Assembly: GCA_016840945.1 (NCBI GenBank)
Contig: JAEORJ010000096.1
Location: forward strand, 1 to 61,843
Reading direction: 5' to 3'
Length of the DNA stretch: 61,843 bases
From: Candidatus Gerdarchaeota archaeon
Lineage (GTDB): Archaea > Asgardarchaeota > Heimdallarchaeia > JABLTI01
The position numbers and the translations under genes are program-made. This document shows, piece by piece, positions 9,224-17,723 of the stretch. Position 1 is the first letter of the stretch; the number at the start of each line of letters is the position of its first letter. Below the pieces are notes generated by a model that worked only from the letters and a program-made list of their open reading frames with translations, was not told where the DNA came from and did not search any database.

Positions 9224-10000
9224 TTATTTTCTAGCCATTATTAGAAATCTACCACTTGAAATATCTATATACCCTTGTTCTTGAATCTTTAAGTGTAACT
9301 CATATAATTTTTCTTTGTATTTTTCGACAGAGAAATCTGGGAATTGCCAAGGAACAGCTTTTAGATAATATACTACTGCTCCAATGTCAAAAATGCGTGA
9401 AGTTGGAAAATCCTCCTTTTTTATTTGAATTTCAAAACCTTCATTTTCAAGCTCATTAACAGCATAATCTAAATTCCAATAAGCATATTGTGTTTCACTA
9501 ATATCCTTAATCGCACCTAATAGAATGTTCAATTCAAGATCATTGCTTCCATCTACCTGTTGGGTGATAAAATAACCTTCTTTTTTCAAAATCCTATAGA
9601 GTTCCTTGACATTATATTCTTCATGCCTATTAATTATTAAATCAAAATAATTACTTTCAAATGGCATTTTATTATAATTTTCTAATTCATGAACTTTAAC
9701 ACCCAAAGGTTCGAGCTTTTTTCGAGCGATAGGTACATTTGGTTTATAACACTCAGTAGCATGCGAATCCTTTGGTAGTGGTTGTAAAGTTGCCAAGAAT
9801 TCCCCTCCACCTGTACCCATATCCAAAAGCGAATTTAATTTTCTTATTAATGGTATAATTATACTAGGATAACTCCATGTCAATGGAGCGGTTGATATTC
9901 TATAATCTAAGTAAGAAAAATCCCAACCTGAAAATGGTTTATTACAATCTTCAATAAGAACATTAAAAATCTCTTTAGTACCTAAAGGCAAGTAAGTCAT
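9224..10000 (-). CDS. Class I SAM-dependent methyltransferase
   Basis: This 258-aa protein has a Rossmann-fold methyltransferase domain. Motif I is LLDMGTGGGEFL (about residues 58-69), and the motif IV region is FDLIINRHEEYNVKELYRILKKEG, as in methyltransferase type-11 proteins. The N-terminal 55 residues and the C-terminal helix are family-specific. The acceptor substrate is unknown. It lies 70 bases upstream of the FGGY kinase on the same strand, so the two may be cotranscribed, although no functional link is evident. Confidence 0.8.
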   Translation of the reverse strand: MTYLPLGTKEIFNVLIEDCNKPFSGWDFSYLDYRISTAPLTWSYPSIIIPLIRKLNSLLDMGTGGGEFLATLQPLPKDSHATECYKPNVPIARKKLEPLGVKVHELENYNKMPFESNYFDLIINRHEEYNVKELYRILKKEGYFITQQVDGSNDLELNILLGAIKDISETQYAYWNLDYAVNELENEGFEIQIKKEDFPTSRIFDIGAVVYYLKAVPWQFPDFSVEKYKEKLYELHLKIQEQGYIDISSGRFLIMARK

Positions 10001-10176
10001 CTATTTTACCTCATTAAGTTTAAGAAATGAATTAGCAGCTATTAAGAATAGGTGTTTTTATTCGTTTTTTAATATTGCTTGTATATGCTCTTTCCGTAAG
10101 GTTCAAAAAAAGGTGAATAACTTATTATTCATTGTGAGTATTAACTAAACACTAGACATTTGGTAGGGATAAAAAG

Positions 10177-11175
10177 TTGAAAATATTTTTTGATGAAACA
10201 CAAAAAGAACGTGGCAAGATAAATACTAACTATTCTATGCTTCGCGATTCTTTAAGAAACGAAGGATTTGAAGTAGATATGTATAACGATTTTCCAATTT
10301 CAGAGAAATCATTAAAATGTGACATATTTGTTTTTGCTTGCCCTGATGGTTCCAAGTTAGAGAAAAATGAAATTGATGCTATATTGACTTTTGTTGAAAG
10401 AGGTGGGGGGTTGTTAGTTATAGGCAATGCTGGAGGAGACAGAGGTTTGCGAACCAACCTAAATGAAATTTTAAATCGTGTTGGTATTGAAATGCTTTCT
10501 GATCAAGTTAAAGATGAAAAGAATAATGAATTTAATATGCCAACTCATCCTATAATAAGGGACATTAAAAAACACCCAATAAATAATGGCGTTTCAGAAA
10601 TTGTTATTGTTGCAGGATGTTCAGTTAGAGGATCAGCTCAAATGCAAGGAATAGCTTATACTTCACCAGTGGCTGAACCAGCAAATGCTCCCGTTGTGGT
10701 ATCTGGTGATTATAAAAATGGACGAGTTGTTGCGGTAGGAACCTATAGGATTTTCTCAAATTATGGGGCAGGACTTTCATTAAGAAATAACAAAACATTT
10801 GCTATGAATATTTTTCGATGGTTAGCTCGTAAAGACCCTGGCACAGCTCCTACTGATGCTCATGTACCTAAAAAAGTACCGGATATACCACAAGTAGCTA
10901 CAATAACTCCATCAAAACCAATTGTAGAAGATAAACCACCAACTTCTATACCACCACTTCCTTCTACCAAACCTGCACAACCAATTATTAGCACTACACC
11001 TACTTCGACAATATCTGATAGAGGTGTATTACAAGAAATCGAAAGTTTGAGGGGAGAAATTTCAGAAATGAGGGAGATTATCGCTAGACTTTATTCTGAT
11101 TCTTTAGGGTATTTACAAGAGATGAAAGAAGAAGTTCGCTCAATGTTAGATTATCTTCGTACAAAAGAAGGGTAA
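10177..11175 (+). CDS. GIFT/DUF4350-like domain protein with Pro-rich linker and C-terminal coiled coil (IFT52-like N-domain)
   Basis: This 332-aa protein starts at TTG. Residues 1-218 form an alpha/beta domain of the glutamine-amidotransferase-like/GldG-IFT52 type: FFDETQKERGKIN, a short helix, CDIFVFACPDG, then ILTFVERGGGLLVIGNAGGD at 69-88 and NLNEILNRVGIEM. The domain ends with RVVAVGTYRIFSNYG and MNIFRWLA. The order and spacing match the N-terminal domain of eukaryotic IFT52 as I remember it. Residues 220-280 are a Pro/Thr linker, and 283-332 form a coiled coil that could mediate assembly. No amidotransferase Cys-His pair was recognised, so a structural role is likelier. The function is inferred. 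Confidence 0.6.
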   Translation: MKIFFDETQKERGKINTNYSMLRDSLRNEGFEVDMYNDFPISEKSLKCDIFVFACPDGSKLEKNEIDAILTFVERGGGLLVIGNAGGDRGLRTNLNEILNRVGIEMLSDQVKDEKNNEFNMPTHPIIRDIKKHPINNGVSEIVIVAGCSVRGSAQMQGIAYTSPVAEPANAPVVVSGDYKNGRVVAVGTYRIFSNYGAGLSLRNNKTFAMNIFRWLARKDPGTAPTDAHVPKKVPDIPQVATITPSKPIVEDKPPTSIPPLPSTKPAQPIISTTPTSTISDRGVLQEIESLRGEISEMREIIARLYSDSLGYLQEMKEEVRSMLDYLRTKEG

Positions 11176-11202
11176 AGAATACCCTCTCTTTTGAGTTATT
11201 TT
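11169..11202 (+). terminator. Stem-loop and T-run after the GIFT-like gene
   Basis: AGGGTA pairs with TACCCT around a 5-base loop overlapping the stop codon, and a run of seven T follows within about 20 bases. Confidence 0.6.
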
Positions 11203-11282
11203 TTTATTCTTAGAGATATTTATTAGCTATACCTCCATTAATGAATAACAACAAGTGTTGTATGTTTTACTTAGGTGTTATT

Positions 11283-13064
11283 ATGAAATTCTCCACTTTA
11301 GCAAAAAGCTACAAAAAACTAGATGCTACAACAAAAAGGCTTGAAATGATAGATATTTTAATTGAATTATTTAAAAACACCCAGAAAAATCAGATGCAAG
11401 CTGTACTTTACTTAACTTCAGGTAAAATTTGCGCTGATTATGCGGGTCTGGAATTAGGATTTGCTGATCGAATGGTTATCAAAGCTATAGCTAAAGCTGT
11501 AGGTAAAAATGAGGATGAAGTAGACAAACTATACAAACAAAAAGGCGATTTAGGAGAAGTAGCTGAAATTTTAATGAGTAAGACTGGGCAACAAAGCTTG
11601 GGAGCATTTTTTAATTCCAATGCTGATTCTGAAAGTGATTTAACTGTTGAGGAAGTTTGGGACACATTAAATAGGATTGCTAAAGTTGAAGGGAAAGGAT
11701 CAACTCAAAAGAAAACAAATTTACTTTTAGGGTTATATTCTCGAGCATCTCCAATTGAAGCTAAATATCTAACACGTATTGTTCTCTCTCAATTACGATT
11801 TGGTGTTAAAGATCTTACAATTATTGAAGCTTTATCTAGAACTTTTGGTGACAAAGAAGATTCAAGGAAAATAATTGAACATGCATATAATATAACAAGC
11901 GATATTGGTGAGGTAGGAGAAATATTAGCTACTAAAGGCATTTCAGCTGTAGAAAATATACCAATTAGAGTAGGTCGTCCTATCAGAATGATGGCAGCAC
12001 AAAGAATGCCAACAGCTGAAGACATTTTAGAAAAGCTAGGTGGTAAATGTGCTTTAGAATTTAAATATGATGGAGAGAGAGTTCAAGCACATATCAAAGA
12101 TAAAAAAGTGATGCTTTACTCACGTAATCTTAATGATATTTCAGAAATGTATCCTGATGTTGTAGAGGGATTGAAACGTAGTTTAAAAGTGAAAGAAGCA
12201 ATAATTGAAGGGGAGATTACAGCTTGGGATCCAGAAAAAGGCAAATTAAAACCTTTTCAAATTCTAATGTCTCGAAAAAGAAAATATGACATCCATGAAA
12301 TGGTGGAAAAGATACCCGTTAAAGTATTCTTATTTGACATCCTCTATCTTGATGGTAATAGTTTACTAGACTTGTCTTACCCAAAAAGAAGAGAGTATTT
12401 AGAAAATATTGTTTTGAATGACAAGATAATTGTTATTTCCTCAAGAGAAATTGTCACATCAAGTGAGGAATTCGAAGCATTCTTTGAAACAGCTATTGAA
12501 AACGGTTGCGAAGGAGTAATGGCAAAAGACATTCGAAAAGACACTCCCTACCAAGCAGGTAATAGAGGTTTTCTTTGGATAAAACATAAATTTGATTATA
12601 CTACTGGATTTGCAGATAGCTATGATTTTGTTATTGTAGGTGGCTTTTACGGAAAAGGTAGACGTTCTGGAACGATAGGAACGATATTAATGGCTGCCTA
12701 TAACCCAGAAGAAGAAAGATATGAAACTGTTTGTAAATTAGGATCAGGTTTTTCCGATGAAGATCTTGTTAGATTAACAGAAGAATTGCTCAAAATAAAA
12801 GTAGGCACGAAACCTAAAGATGTGTATTCTAATATGGAACCTGATATTTGGGTCTATCCTGAAAAAGTATTAGAAATACAAGGAGCTGATCTCTCAACTA
12901 GTCCTGTACATACTTGTGCTATGAACGAAATCAAAAAAGGAAATGGTATAGCAATACGTTTTCCAAGATTTGTTCGGTTCAGAGATGATAAAGAGGCAGA
13001 ATTGGCTACAACAACTAATGAGGTAGTGGAAGCCTATAAGAAGCAAAGATTACCAACCTCATAA
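11283..13064 (+). CDS. lig: ATP-dependent DNA ligase
   Basis: This is a replicative-type archaeal DNA ligase that seals nicks using ATP. The N-terminal DNA-binding domain covers about 1-230 (SKTGQQSLGAFF, LRFGVKDLTIIEALS). The nucleotidyltransferase motif I is EFKYDGERVQAH with the adenylated Lys261. Further motifs are LYSRNLNDISEMYPD, FLFDILYLDG, GCEGVMAKD and LWIKHK, and the OB-domain includes EVLEIQGADL-like sequence near the C-terminus. The start at 11283 (MKFSTLAKSYKKL) is preferred over an ATG at 11241, whose extra 14 residues are unlike the family. The length of 593 aa is normal. Confidence 0.95.
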   Translation: MKFSTLAKSYKKLDATTKRLEMIDILIELFKNTQKNQMQAVLYLTSGKICADYAGLELGFADRMVIKAIAKAVGKNEDEVDKLYKQKGDLGEVAEILMSKTGQQSLGAFFNSNADSESDLTVEEVWDTLNRIAKVEGKGSTQKKTNLLLGLYSRASPIEAKYLTRIVLSQLRFGVKDLTIIEALSRTFGDKEDSRKIIEHAYNITSDIGEVGEILATKGISAVENIPIRVGRPIRMMAAQRMPTAEDILEKLGGKCALEFKYDGERVQAHIKDKKVMLYSRNLNDISEMYPDVVEGLKRSLKVKEAIIEGEITAWDPEKGKLKPFQILMSRKRKYDIHEMVEKIPVKVFLFDILYLDGNSLLDLSYPKRREYLENIVLNDKIIVISSREIVTSSEEFEAFFETAIENGCEGVMAKDIRKDTPYQAGNRGFLWIKHKFDYTTGFADSYDFVIVGGFYGKGRRSGTIGTILMAAYNPEEERYETVCKLGSGFSDEDLVRLTEELLKIKVGTKPKDVYSNMEPDIWVYPEKVLEIQGADLSTSPVHTCAMNEIKKGNGIAIRFPRFVRFRDDKEAELATTTNEVVEAYKKQRLPTS

Positions 13065-13147
13065 ATTTTCAAGAATAGAAACTTTCAATAAGTAGAGTTA
13101 GATAACTATTATAGTTAATTCCTTTGATTAATTGGAGGTCATGAAAC

Positions 13148-13774
13148 TTGGCCAATTTAAGAAACGATGATTTAGATGATGATGAAGAATCTTTAAGCAG
13201 TTTAGGACCAAGACAATCACGGATTAAAATCGGTGAACGTGTTGATACTATTGATGAAATAAATCCAAAGAAAGCTTTGAAAAATTTACATGGAAGTATT
13301 AAAGATTATGAGGATTACCAAACTGTTCCAAACAGAAGAAAAACAGATGCTATTTTTCGAGATTACTTTTCAAATCACATAAATCAAACAAACGATATAC
13401 TCAAAGAAGTTCATGCCATGTTAATAGAAAAACAGCAGATGTCCTCCTGGTCAAAAGGTGTACAATTAACAAACGAGATTTCATCTTTTAGTAAAGATAT
13501 AGATAGAGGTGATTATGGATTTACCACCTTTTTTGAAAATCCAAAATTATTAGAAATAGATATTTCACAATTATACCTTATTGATCATGAAATCTATGAA
13601 GCACTTCTAATTATTCGGGAGAGAACTGAAGCTTTCATGCATATGGTGCAATTGAATTATTTAGAAGATATAGAAGATTGGTTTACTACGCTAGATAGAA
13701 TTTTAGGAAAATTAATTCGATTAAATGATGATCGTCTCAAATTAATTGGATCATATGAAAGAATATCATATTAA
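13148..13774 (+). CDS. Hypothetical protein, acidic N-terminus, helical
   Basis: I do not recognise this 208-aa protein. It starts at TTG: the Shine-Dalgarno GGAGGTC (13134-13140) is followed by seven bases and then TTG, and the ATG within those seven bases is out of frame and soon hits a stop. Residues 1-60 are acidic and probably disordered. Residues 70-208 are predicted helical (HINQTNDILKEVHAMLIEKQ, EDIEDWFTTLDRILGKLI). There are no membrane segments or enzyme motifs. It lies downstream of DNA ligase on the same strand, but with its own 83-base leader. Confidence 0.65.
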   Translation: MANLRNDDLDDDEESLSSLGPRQSRIKIGERVDTIDEINPKKALKNLHGSIKDYEDYQTVPNRRKTDAIFRDYFSNHINQTNDILKEVHAMLIEKQQMSSWSKGVQLTNEISSFSKDIDRGDYGFTTFFENPKLLEIDISQLYLIDHEIYEALLIIRERTEAFMHMVQLNYLEDIEDWFTTLDRILGKLIRLNDDRLKLIGSYERISY

Positions 13775-13789
13775 TTCAAAAGTGATATA

Positions 13790-14101
13790 TTAACTTTCAA
13801 TTATTCTTTTTCGTACTTCTGTTGAGGTGACACCAGGGATTAATAGTAATTTATCTCGAGAAGTATGACCTGAAATTATTGATACATCAGAAGTGGATTT
13901 GTTGAACAATTTAGCAATTAATTTTATCAATTCTTTATTGGCTTTTCCTTTATCTGCTGGTGATTTTAAATGAATAAAAAGCAGATTAGCAGCAGCATCG
14001 AAAACTAATTTTTGTTCTCTGCTATTTGGTTTCACACTTACTTTTAAGGCAATTCCATTATTAAGTTCCTCTAAATAATCATTGGAATTCATCGTCATCA
14101 C
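13790..14101 (-). CDS. DUF167/UPF0235 (YggU) family protein
   Basis: This small alpha/beta protein of about 100 aa has the family motifs KVSVKPNSREQ, IHLKSPADKGKANKELI and IISGHTSRDKLLLI. The family is widespread and its role is not established. Its start overlaps the end of the upstream membrane-protein gene by about 20 bases, indicating translational coupling. Candidate starts are GTG 14101 and ATG 14098. Confidence 0.88.
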   Translation of the reverse strand: MMTMNSNDYLEELNNGIALKVSVKPNSREQKLVFDAAANLLFIHLKSPADKGKANKELIKLIAKLFNKSTSDVSIISGHTSRDKLLLIPGVTSTEVRKRIIES

Positions 14102-15149
14102 TCAATTCTTCTTGGAACTCATATTTACTGTCAGCAAAATCATTTAACATTTTTAATGCTCGCTTGAATATCTTTGTAGCTTCCTTGGGAGAGGTATGAT
14201 AAGGGCTTTCCACCTTAGGAGATTTTGATAAAACAAATAAATGCAAACCATTTTCTTCAACTATATGCTGAATTTTTACAATGCGGTCGGCATAGGCTAT
14301 TTTTTTCTTAAGAGGTTGCCAGTCAGATGGATTTTTAATTCGTAAGAAACAAACCAATGAAGGGAATTTATTTCCTCCTACACTTTTATTGACCATTACT
14401 TGTATAGATAATTCCTCAAAAATTGATGGAGGATCGTTTAAATCAATCATAAAACGAACATTTATTGGTAACATAATTTCATCATCAGAGCTGGGATCAA
14501 TAACTCTTTGTAATTGAATTGCCGGAGTGGTTATAAACTCAACTTCGTCTAAATCTTCATGTTTTGTAAATTGATAATAGAATAAGATTTTCCGCATTAT
14601 ATCTGGTTCCCAATACTCTATTCTAATGATGAACCATAATGGCACTATTAAAATGTAAAAATCAATTAAAAATAAAATTGTTGAAAAGAATAATCTGTTT
14701 ACTGCTAATAATAACAAGAGATAGATTAAAGTTACACCAACAATTGCTGCTAGAAAAATCCATCGGCCTTTAGATTTGGTTAGATCAAAAAATGCAGCAT
14801 TAGATTTCTGCTTCTTTTGTCTAGTATTTATGGCATTAAATACATCAGACAATTGTTTCATTGTAGCATCTTTCCATATTGGTGAATCAGTACTAAGTTT
14901 TGGTTCTTCGGAAATAATTAATCGAATTGGGAATAACAATAGAACAGCTAATATTAGTAGCACTAAACCTATTGTAAATGTAACTGGTGAAACTGAGGTT
15001 TGTTCAAATGGAAAGATTCCTTGAATTGGGATAAAAAGTTGGACAATAATACCAAAAATAGCTAGAAGTGATGCAATTACTAATCTTGGTATATAGGGGA
15101 TTTTTTTGAAAATGAGAAAGTCATTATTTTTAATATCGATTGTAACCAA
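14079..15149 (-). CDS. Hypothetical membrane protein, four predicted TM helices
   Basis: This 356-aa protein starts at TTG. Two hydrophobic pairs are visible: about residues 20-40 and 50-73, then 132-152 and 153-175. A soluble C-terminal region of about 180 residues follows (LQRVIDPSSDDEIMLPINVRFMI, ending DDDEF). The C-terminal part probably faces the cytoplasm. I do not recognise the family. It overlaps the DUF167 gene and lies 53 bases after a smaller four-helix membrane protein, so the three probably form one operon. Confidence 0.6.
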   Translation of the reverse strand: MVTIDIKNNDFLIFKKIPYIPRLVIASLLAIFGIIVQLFIPIQGIFPFEQTSVSPVTFTIGLVLLILAVLLLFPIRLIISEEPKLSTDSPIWKDATMKQLSDVFNAINTRQKKQKSNAAFFDLTKSKGRWIFLAAIVGVTLIYLLLLLAVNRLFFSTILFLIDFYILIVPLWFIIRIEYWEPDIMRKILFYYQFTKHEDLDEVEFITTPAIQLQRVIDPSSDDEIMLPINVRFMIDLNDPPSIFEELSIQVMVNKSVGGNKFPSLVCFLRIKNPSDWQPLKKKIAYADRIVKIQHIVEENGLHLFVLSKSPKVESPYHTSPKEATKIFKRALKMLNDFADSKYEFQEELSDDDEFQ

Positions 15150-15202
15150 TTATATCACCAGTTTTACTTTTCCTTGTGATTATTTTTCACTAATTTTAAT
15201 AT

Positions 15203-15637
15203 TTATTCTGTATTGTTTGATATTTTATTACCTTCTGAATTACTGCTTTCATTTTGAATTTGTTTTTTTGAGGGAAAAATTAGTATTTTTGTTGTAAAAC
15301 TAACCGACCAAAATAAAATACTCATCCCAGCTAAAATTGTTATCTGCCATATTGGAGTAGAAACAAAATAAAGAATCAGAGCTGACACGATGCCGCCTGA
15401 AAGTATTACTGGCAAAATTTCTATTGTTCTAAGCTTAATTATATAAGTTGAAATCCATCCAAATATAAGCCAAACAACCAGAACTACTAATCCAACATAG
15501 AAATTTACCATTAATAATAAAATTGCTAAACCAGCTGCAATACCACCTTCAATTATACCTAATCCTATCGATTTAATCAATGAGAGTAGAATTACCTCTC
15601 GATGCGCTTTTTTTGAGGGGCTATTTTTGCTGCTCAT
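15203..15637 (-). CDS. Hypothetical small membrane protein, about four TM helices
   Basis: This 144-aa protein has a basic N-terminus (KNSPSKKAHRE) followed by about four hydrophobic helices (residues 17-45, 48-65, 75-90 and 96-115) and a polar tail rich in Ser/Asn. It recalls small ATP-synthase-I-like or glycine-zipper membrane proteins in shape only. It is the first gene of the putative operon with the larger membrane protein and DUF167. The function is unknown. Confidence 0.55.
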   Translation of the reverse strand: MSSKNSPSKKAHREVILLSLIKSIGLGIIEGGIAAGLAILLLMVNFYVGLVVLVVWLIFGWISTYIIKLRTIEILPVILSGGIVSALILYFVSTPIWQITILAGMSILFWSVSFTTKILIFPSKKQIQNESSNSEGNKISNNTE

Positions 15638-15808
15638 AGTTAATGATTATTTTTTGAAATTAAAAATCATTGCTAAAATTCCACTCAAATTTTTGATAAA
15701 AAAAGAAATGCTTGTAAATCGCAAATTATCAACAAAAAAACTAAAAGCATTCATCACTGTTGTATTAAATTGATATTAATTAACAGAACTTAATAGAATA
15801 TTTACATA

Positions 15809-17698
15809 ATGGTGGAAAGTATGCTACCTATTTTAACAAGTCTTGAATTTTCCAAAATATTACCTTTAAGTGAGAAATCTACTGAAAACATAACATTTCA
15901 TAAAGGAATCAATAAATTTCTCGCGGAAAATGGTTCTGGGAAAACAACCTTAACTGACTTAATTGAACACTCTTTGGTTAGAGATGCACACGCTTTTGCT
16001 TGGAATGTTTTCTCCAAAAAAAGAGCTGATCGAACAGCTTATGTTAAATCTGAATGGACTTTTGGTAATGAAGCAAATTCTATAATTCATGAATTTACAG
16101 ATGCAGGAGCTCGAACGAGAGTAACTTCATCGAAATTCTCAAACAAAGCTTTGACAAGAGATATGTATTCAGATTTTCTTTATTCACGAACAAATCTTTC
16201 TTTAGAACAAACTCAAAAATTGTTTGAAGGTGTATATTATAAACGTGAGAATGATTTAAACCTATTAGGAACACCTGGTGAAGAAAATCTTATGGAATTT
16301 TTTGAATTGTTAAATAAAGCAATACGTATGGAAACACCAGCCACTATAAAACTTCGAAATGAAATTGGTGAAACAAAACGCCAGATTGAAATGCGTAAAA
16401 ATAATAAAAGGAAAATTGAAACTCAAATAGAAAAGATGGAAATCATTTTTGCTAGTGCAGAAACATCAGCGCAAGCTCTTGATTCAATTGGTGATAGAAA
16501 AGGCGCATTGGTGAGAGATAATAATAATTTGAAAGATGAAATTGATAAAATCTGGAAAGCACTTCAAGCAGTAGAAGATGATGATGAGAATATGATTAGT
16601 GAATTAGATACTAATCAAAATTCTCTAATGAATATTAGAAGTAAACAAGACCAATTGAAATCACAAAGATATGTTTTGCAGTCTAATATTGAACGATTGC
16701 AAAATGAATTAGAAGGATATTCAAAATTAGGTGTTGTTAATTATCAAGAGATTAAAAGTAATTGGTCGAAAAAACAAAGCTGCGAGCTTTGTGGTTCAAC
16801 TATATTCAATCAATGGGATGAGAGGATAGCCATTGGTTGCCCTGTTTGTGGTACTGATTGGAAAAAGATACCAAAAGAAGTTCAAAACTCAATTAATAAT
16901 CATAAAATAAAAAACGATCCAGCTAGGGACATTCAAAACGAAATTGATAAATTAACACATGAATTAAGAGGAATTGAGGAAGATCTCATAAAAAATGAAA
17001 ATGAAGAAGATGAATTAGCAAATACAAACAAAAATCTTAGAGAAAAATTATCTTCAAATAATGTTCGAAGAAGAGAATTACAAAGAAAGAATGAAGAGTT
17101 TAATCAAAAAATCCAAAGAATTGGTGTAGAATTAGGTAGCCTAACGGCTCAAGAAAAAATGGTTAATCAAGATGAGAGTATTGGATTGTTAAAAGTAAAT
17201 TTAGAGAAGATAAATTCTGAATTAGAAAAATATCAATTACAATTAGAACGTTTGGAAAAAGAACTACCAGAACAGAAAGAACTTCAACAGATATTGAATA
17301 ATTTTACACGCACCACTAAAGAGATATTTGGCTATAGTATTTTGGCTGATACTGACACAAGAATTATCACCATAACAAAAGATGATTCAAATAGGGATTT
17401 TGCAGCAATGTCATGGTCAGAAAGATATTTCATAGATGTTGTATTCAGAATTGCTATTTTCCATTATTTAATTGAGAATAACATAATGACTAGGGGACTA
17501 TTAATTCTAGATTCACCTGAGGCCGCTCTTGACCCCTTTAGGTTAGAATTACTAGCTAACCTGATTAATAGAAATAAGGATAAAATAGATTTCATTATTG
17601 CTACCCGAGTCAATAAATTCTATGATATATTAGATGGGAAAGCATTAGACATACGAAAACAAACACAAACAAGTTTGTTTGATTTTATATCCACATAA
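15809..17698 (+). CDS. Rad50/SMC-like coiled-coil ATPase with four-cysteine zinc hook
   Basis: This 629-aa ABC-type ATPase has the Rad50 arrangement. Walker A AENGSGKTT is at 39-47, where the usual first Gly is Ala. A long coiled coil covers about 180-320 and another about 365-500. The signature-like segment MSWSERYFIDVVFRIAI precedes Walker B LLILDSPEAALDP. The loop between the coils holds two CxxC pairs, Cys325/328 and Cys344/347. Rad50 has one CxxC per protomer and dimerises to bind zinc; here one chain could bind zinc alone. Mre11 is not in the window. It is followed closely by the aminotransferase gene. It probably acts on DNA, but the target is unknown. Confidence 0.75.
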   Translation: MVESMLPILTSLEFSKILPLSEKSTENITFHKGINKFLAENGSGKTTLTDLIEHSLVRDAHAFAWNVFSKKRADRTAYVKSEWTFGNEANSIIHEFTDAGARTRVTSSKFSNKALTRDMYSDFLYSRTNLSLEQTQKLFEGVYYKRENDLNLLGTPGEENLMEFFELLNKAIRMETPATIKLRNEIGETKRQIEMRKNNKRKIETQIEKMEIIFASAETSAQALDSIGDRKGALVRDNNNLKDEIDKIWKALQAVEDDDENMISELDTNQNSLMNIRSKQDQLKSQRYVLQSNIERLQNELEGYSKLGVVNYQEIKSNWSKKQSCELCGSTIFNQWDERIAIGCPVCGTDWKKIPKEVQNSINNHKIKNDPARDIQNEIDKLTHELRGIEEDLIKNENEEDELANTNKNLREKLSSNNVRRRELQRKNEEFNQKIQRIGVELGSLTAQEKMVNQDESIGLLKVNLEKINSELEKYQLQLERLEKELPEQKELQQILNNFTRTTKEIFGYSILADTDTRIITITKDDSNRDFAAMSWSERYFIDVVFRIAIFHYLIENNIMTRGLLILDSPEAALDPFRLELLANLINRNKDKIDFIIATRVNKFYDILDGKALDIRKQTQTSLFDFIST

Positions 17699-17723
17699 TT
17701 GAAAGAGAAGGATGATTAATAAC

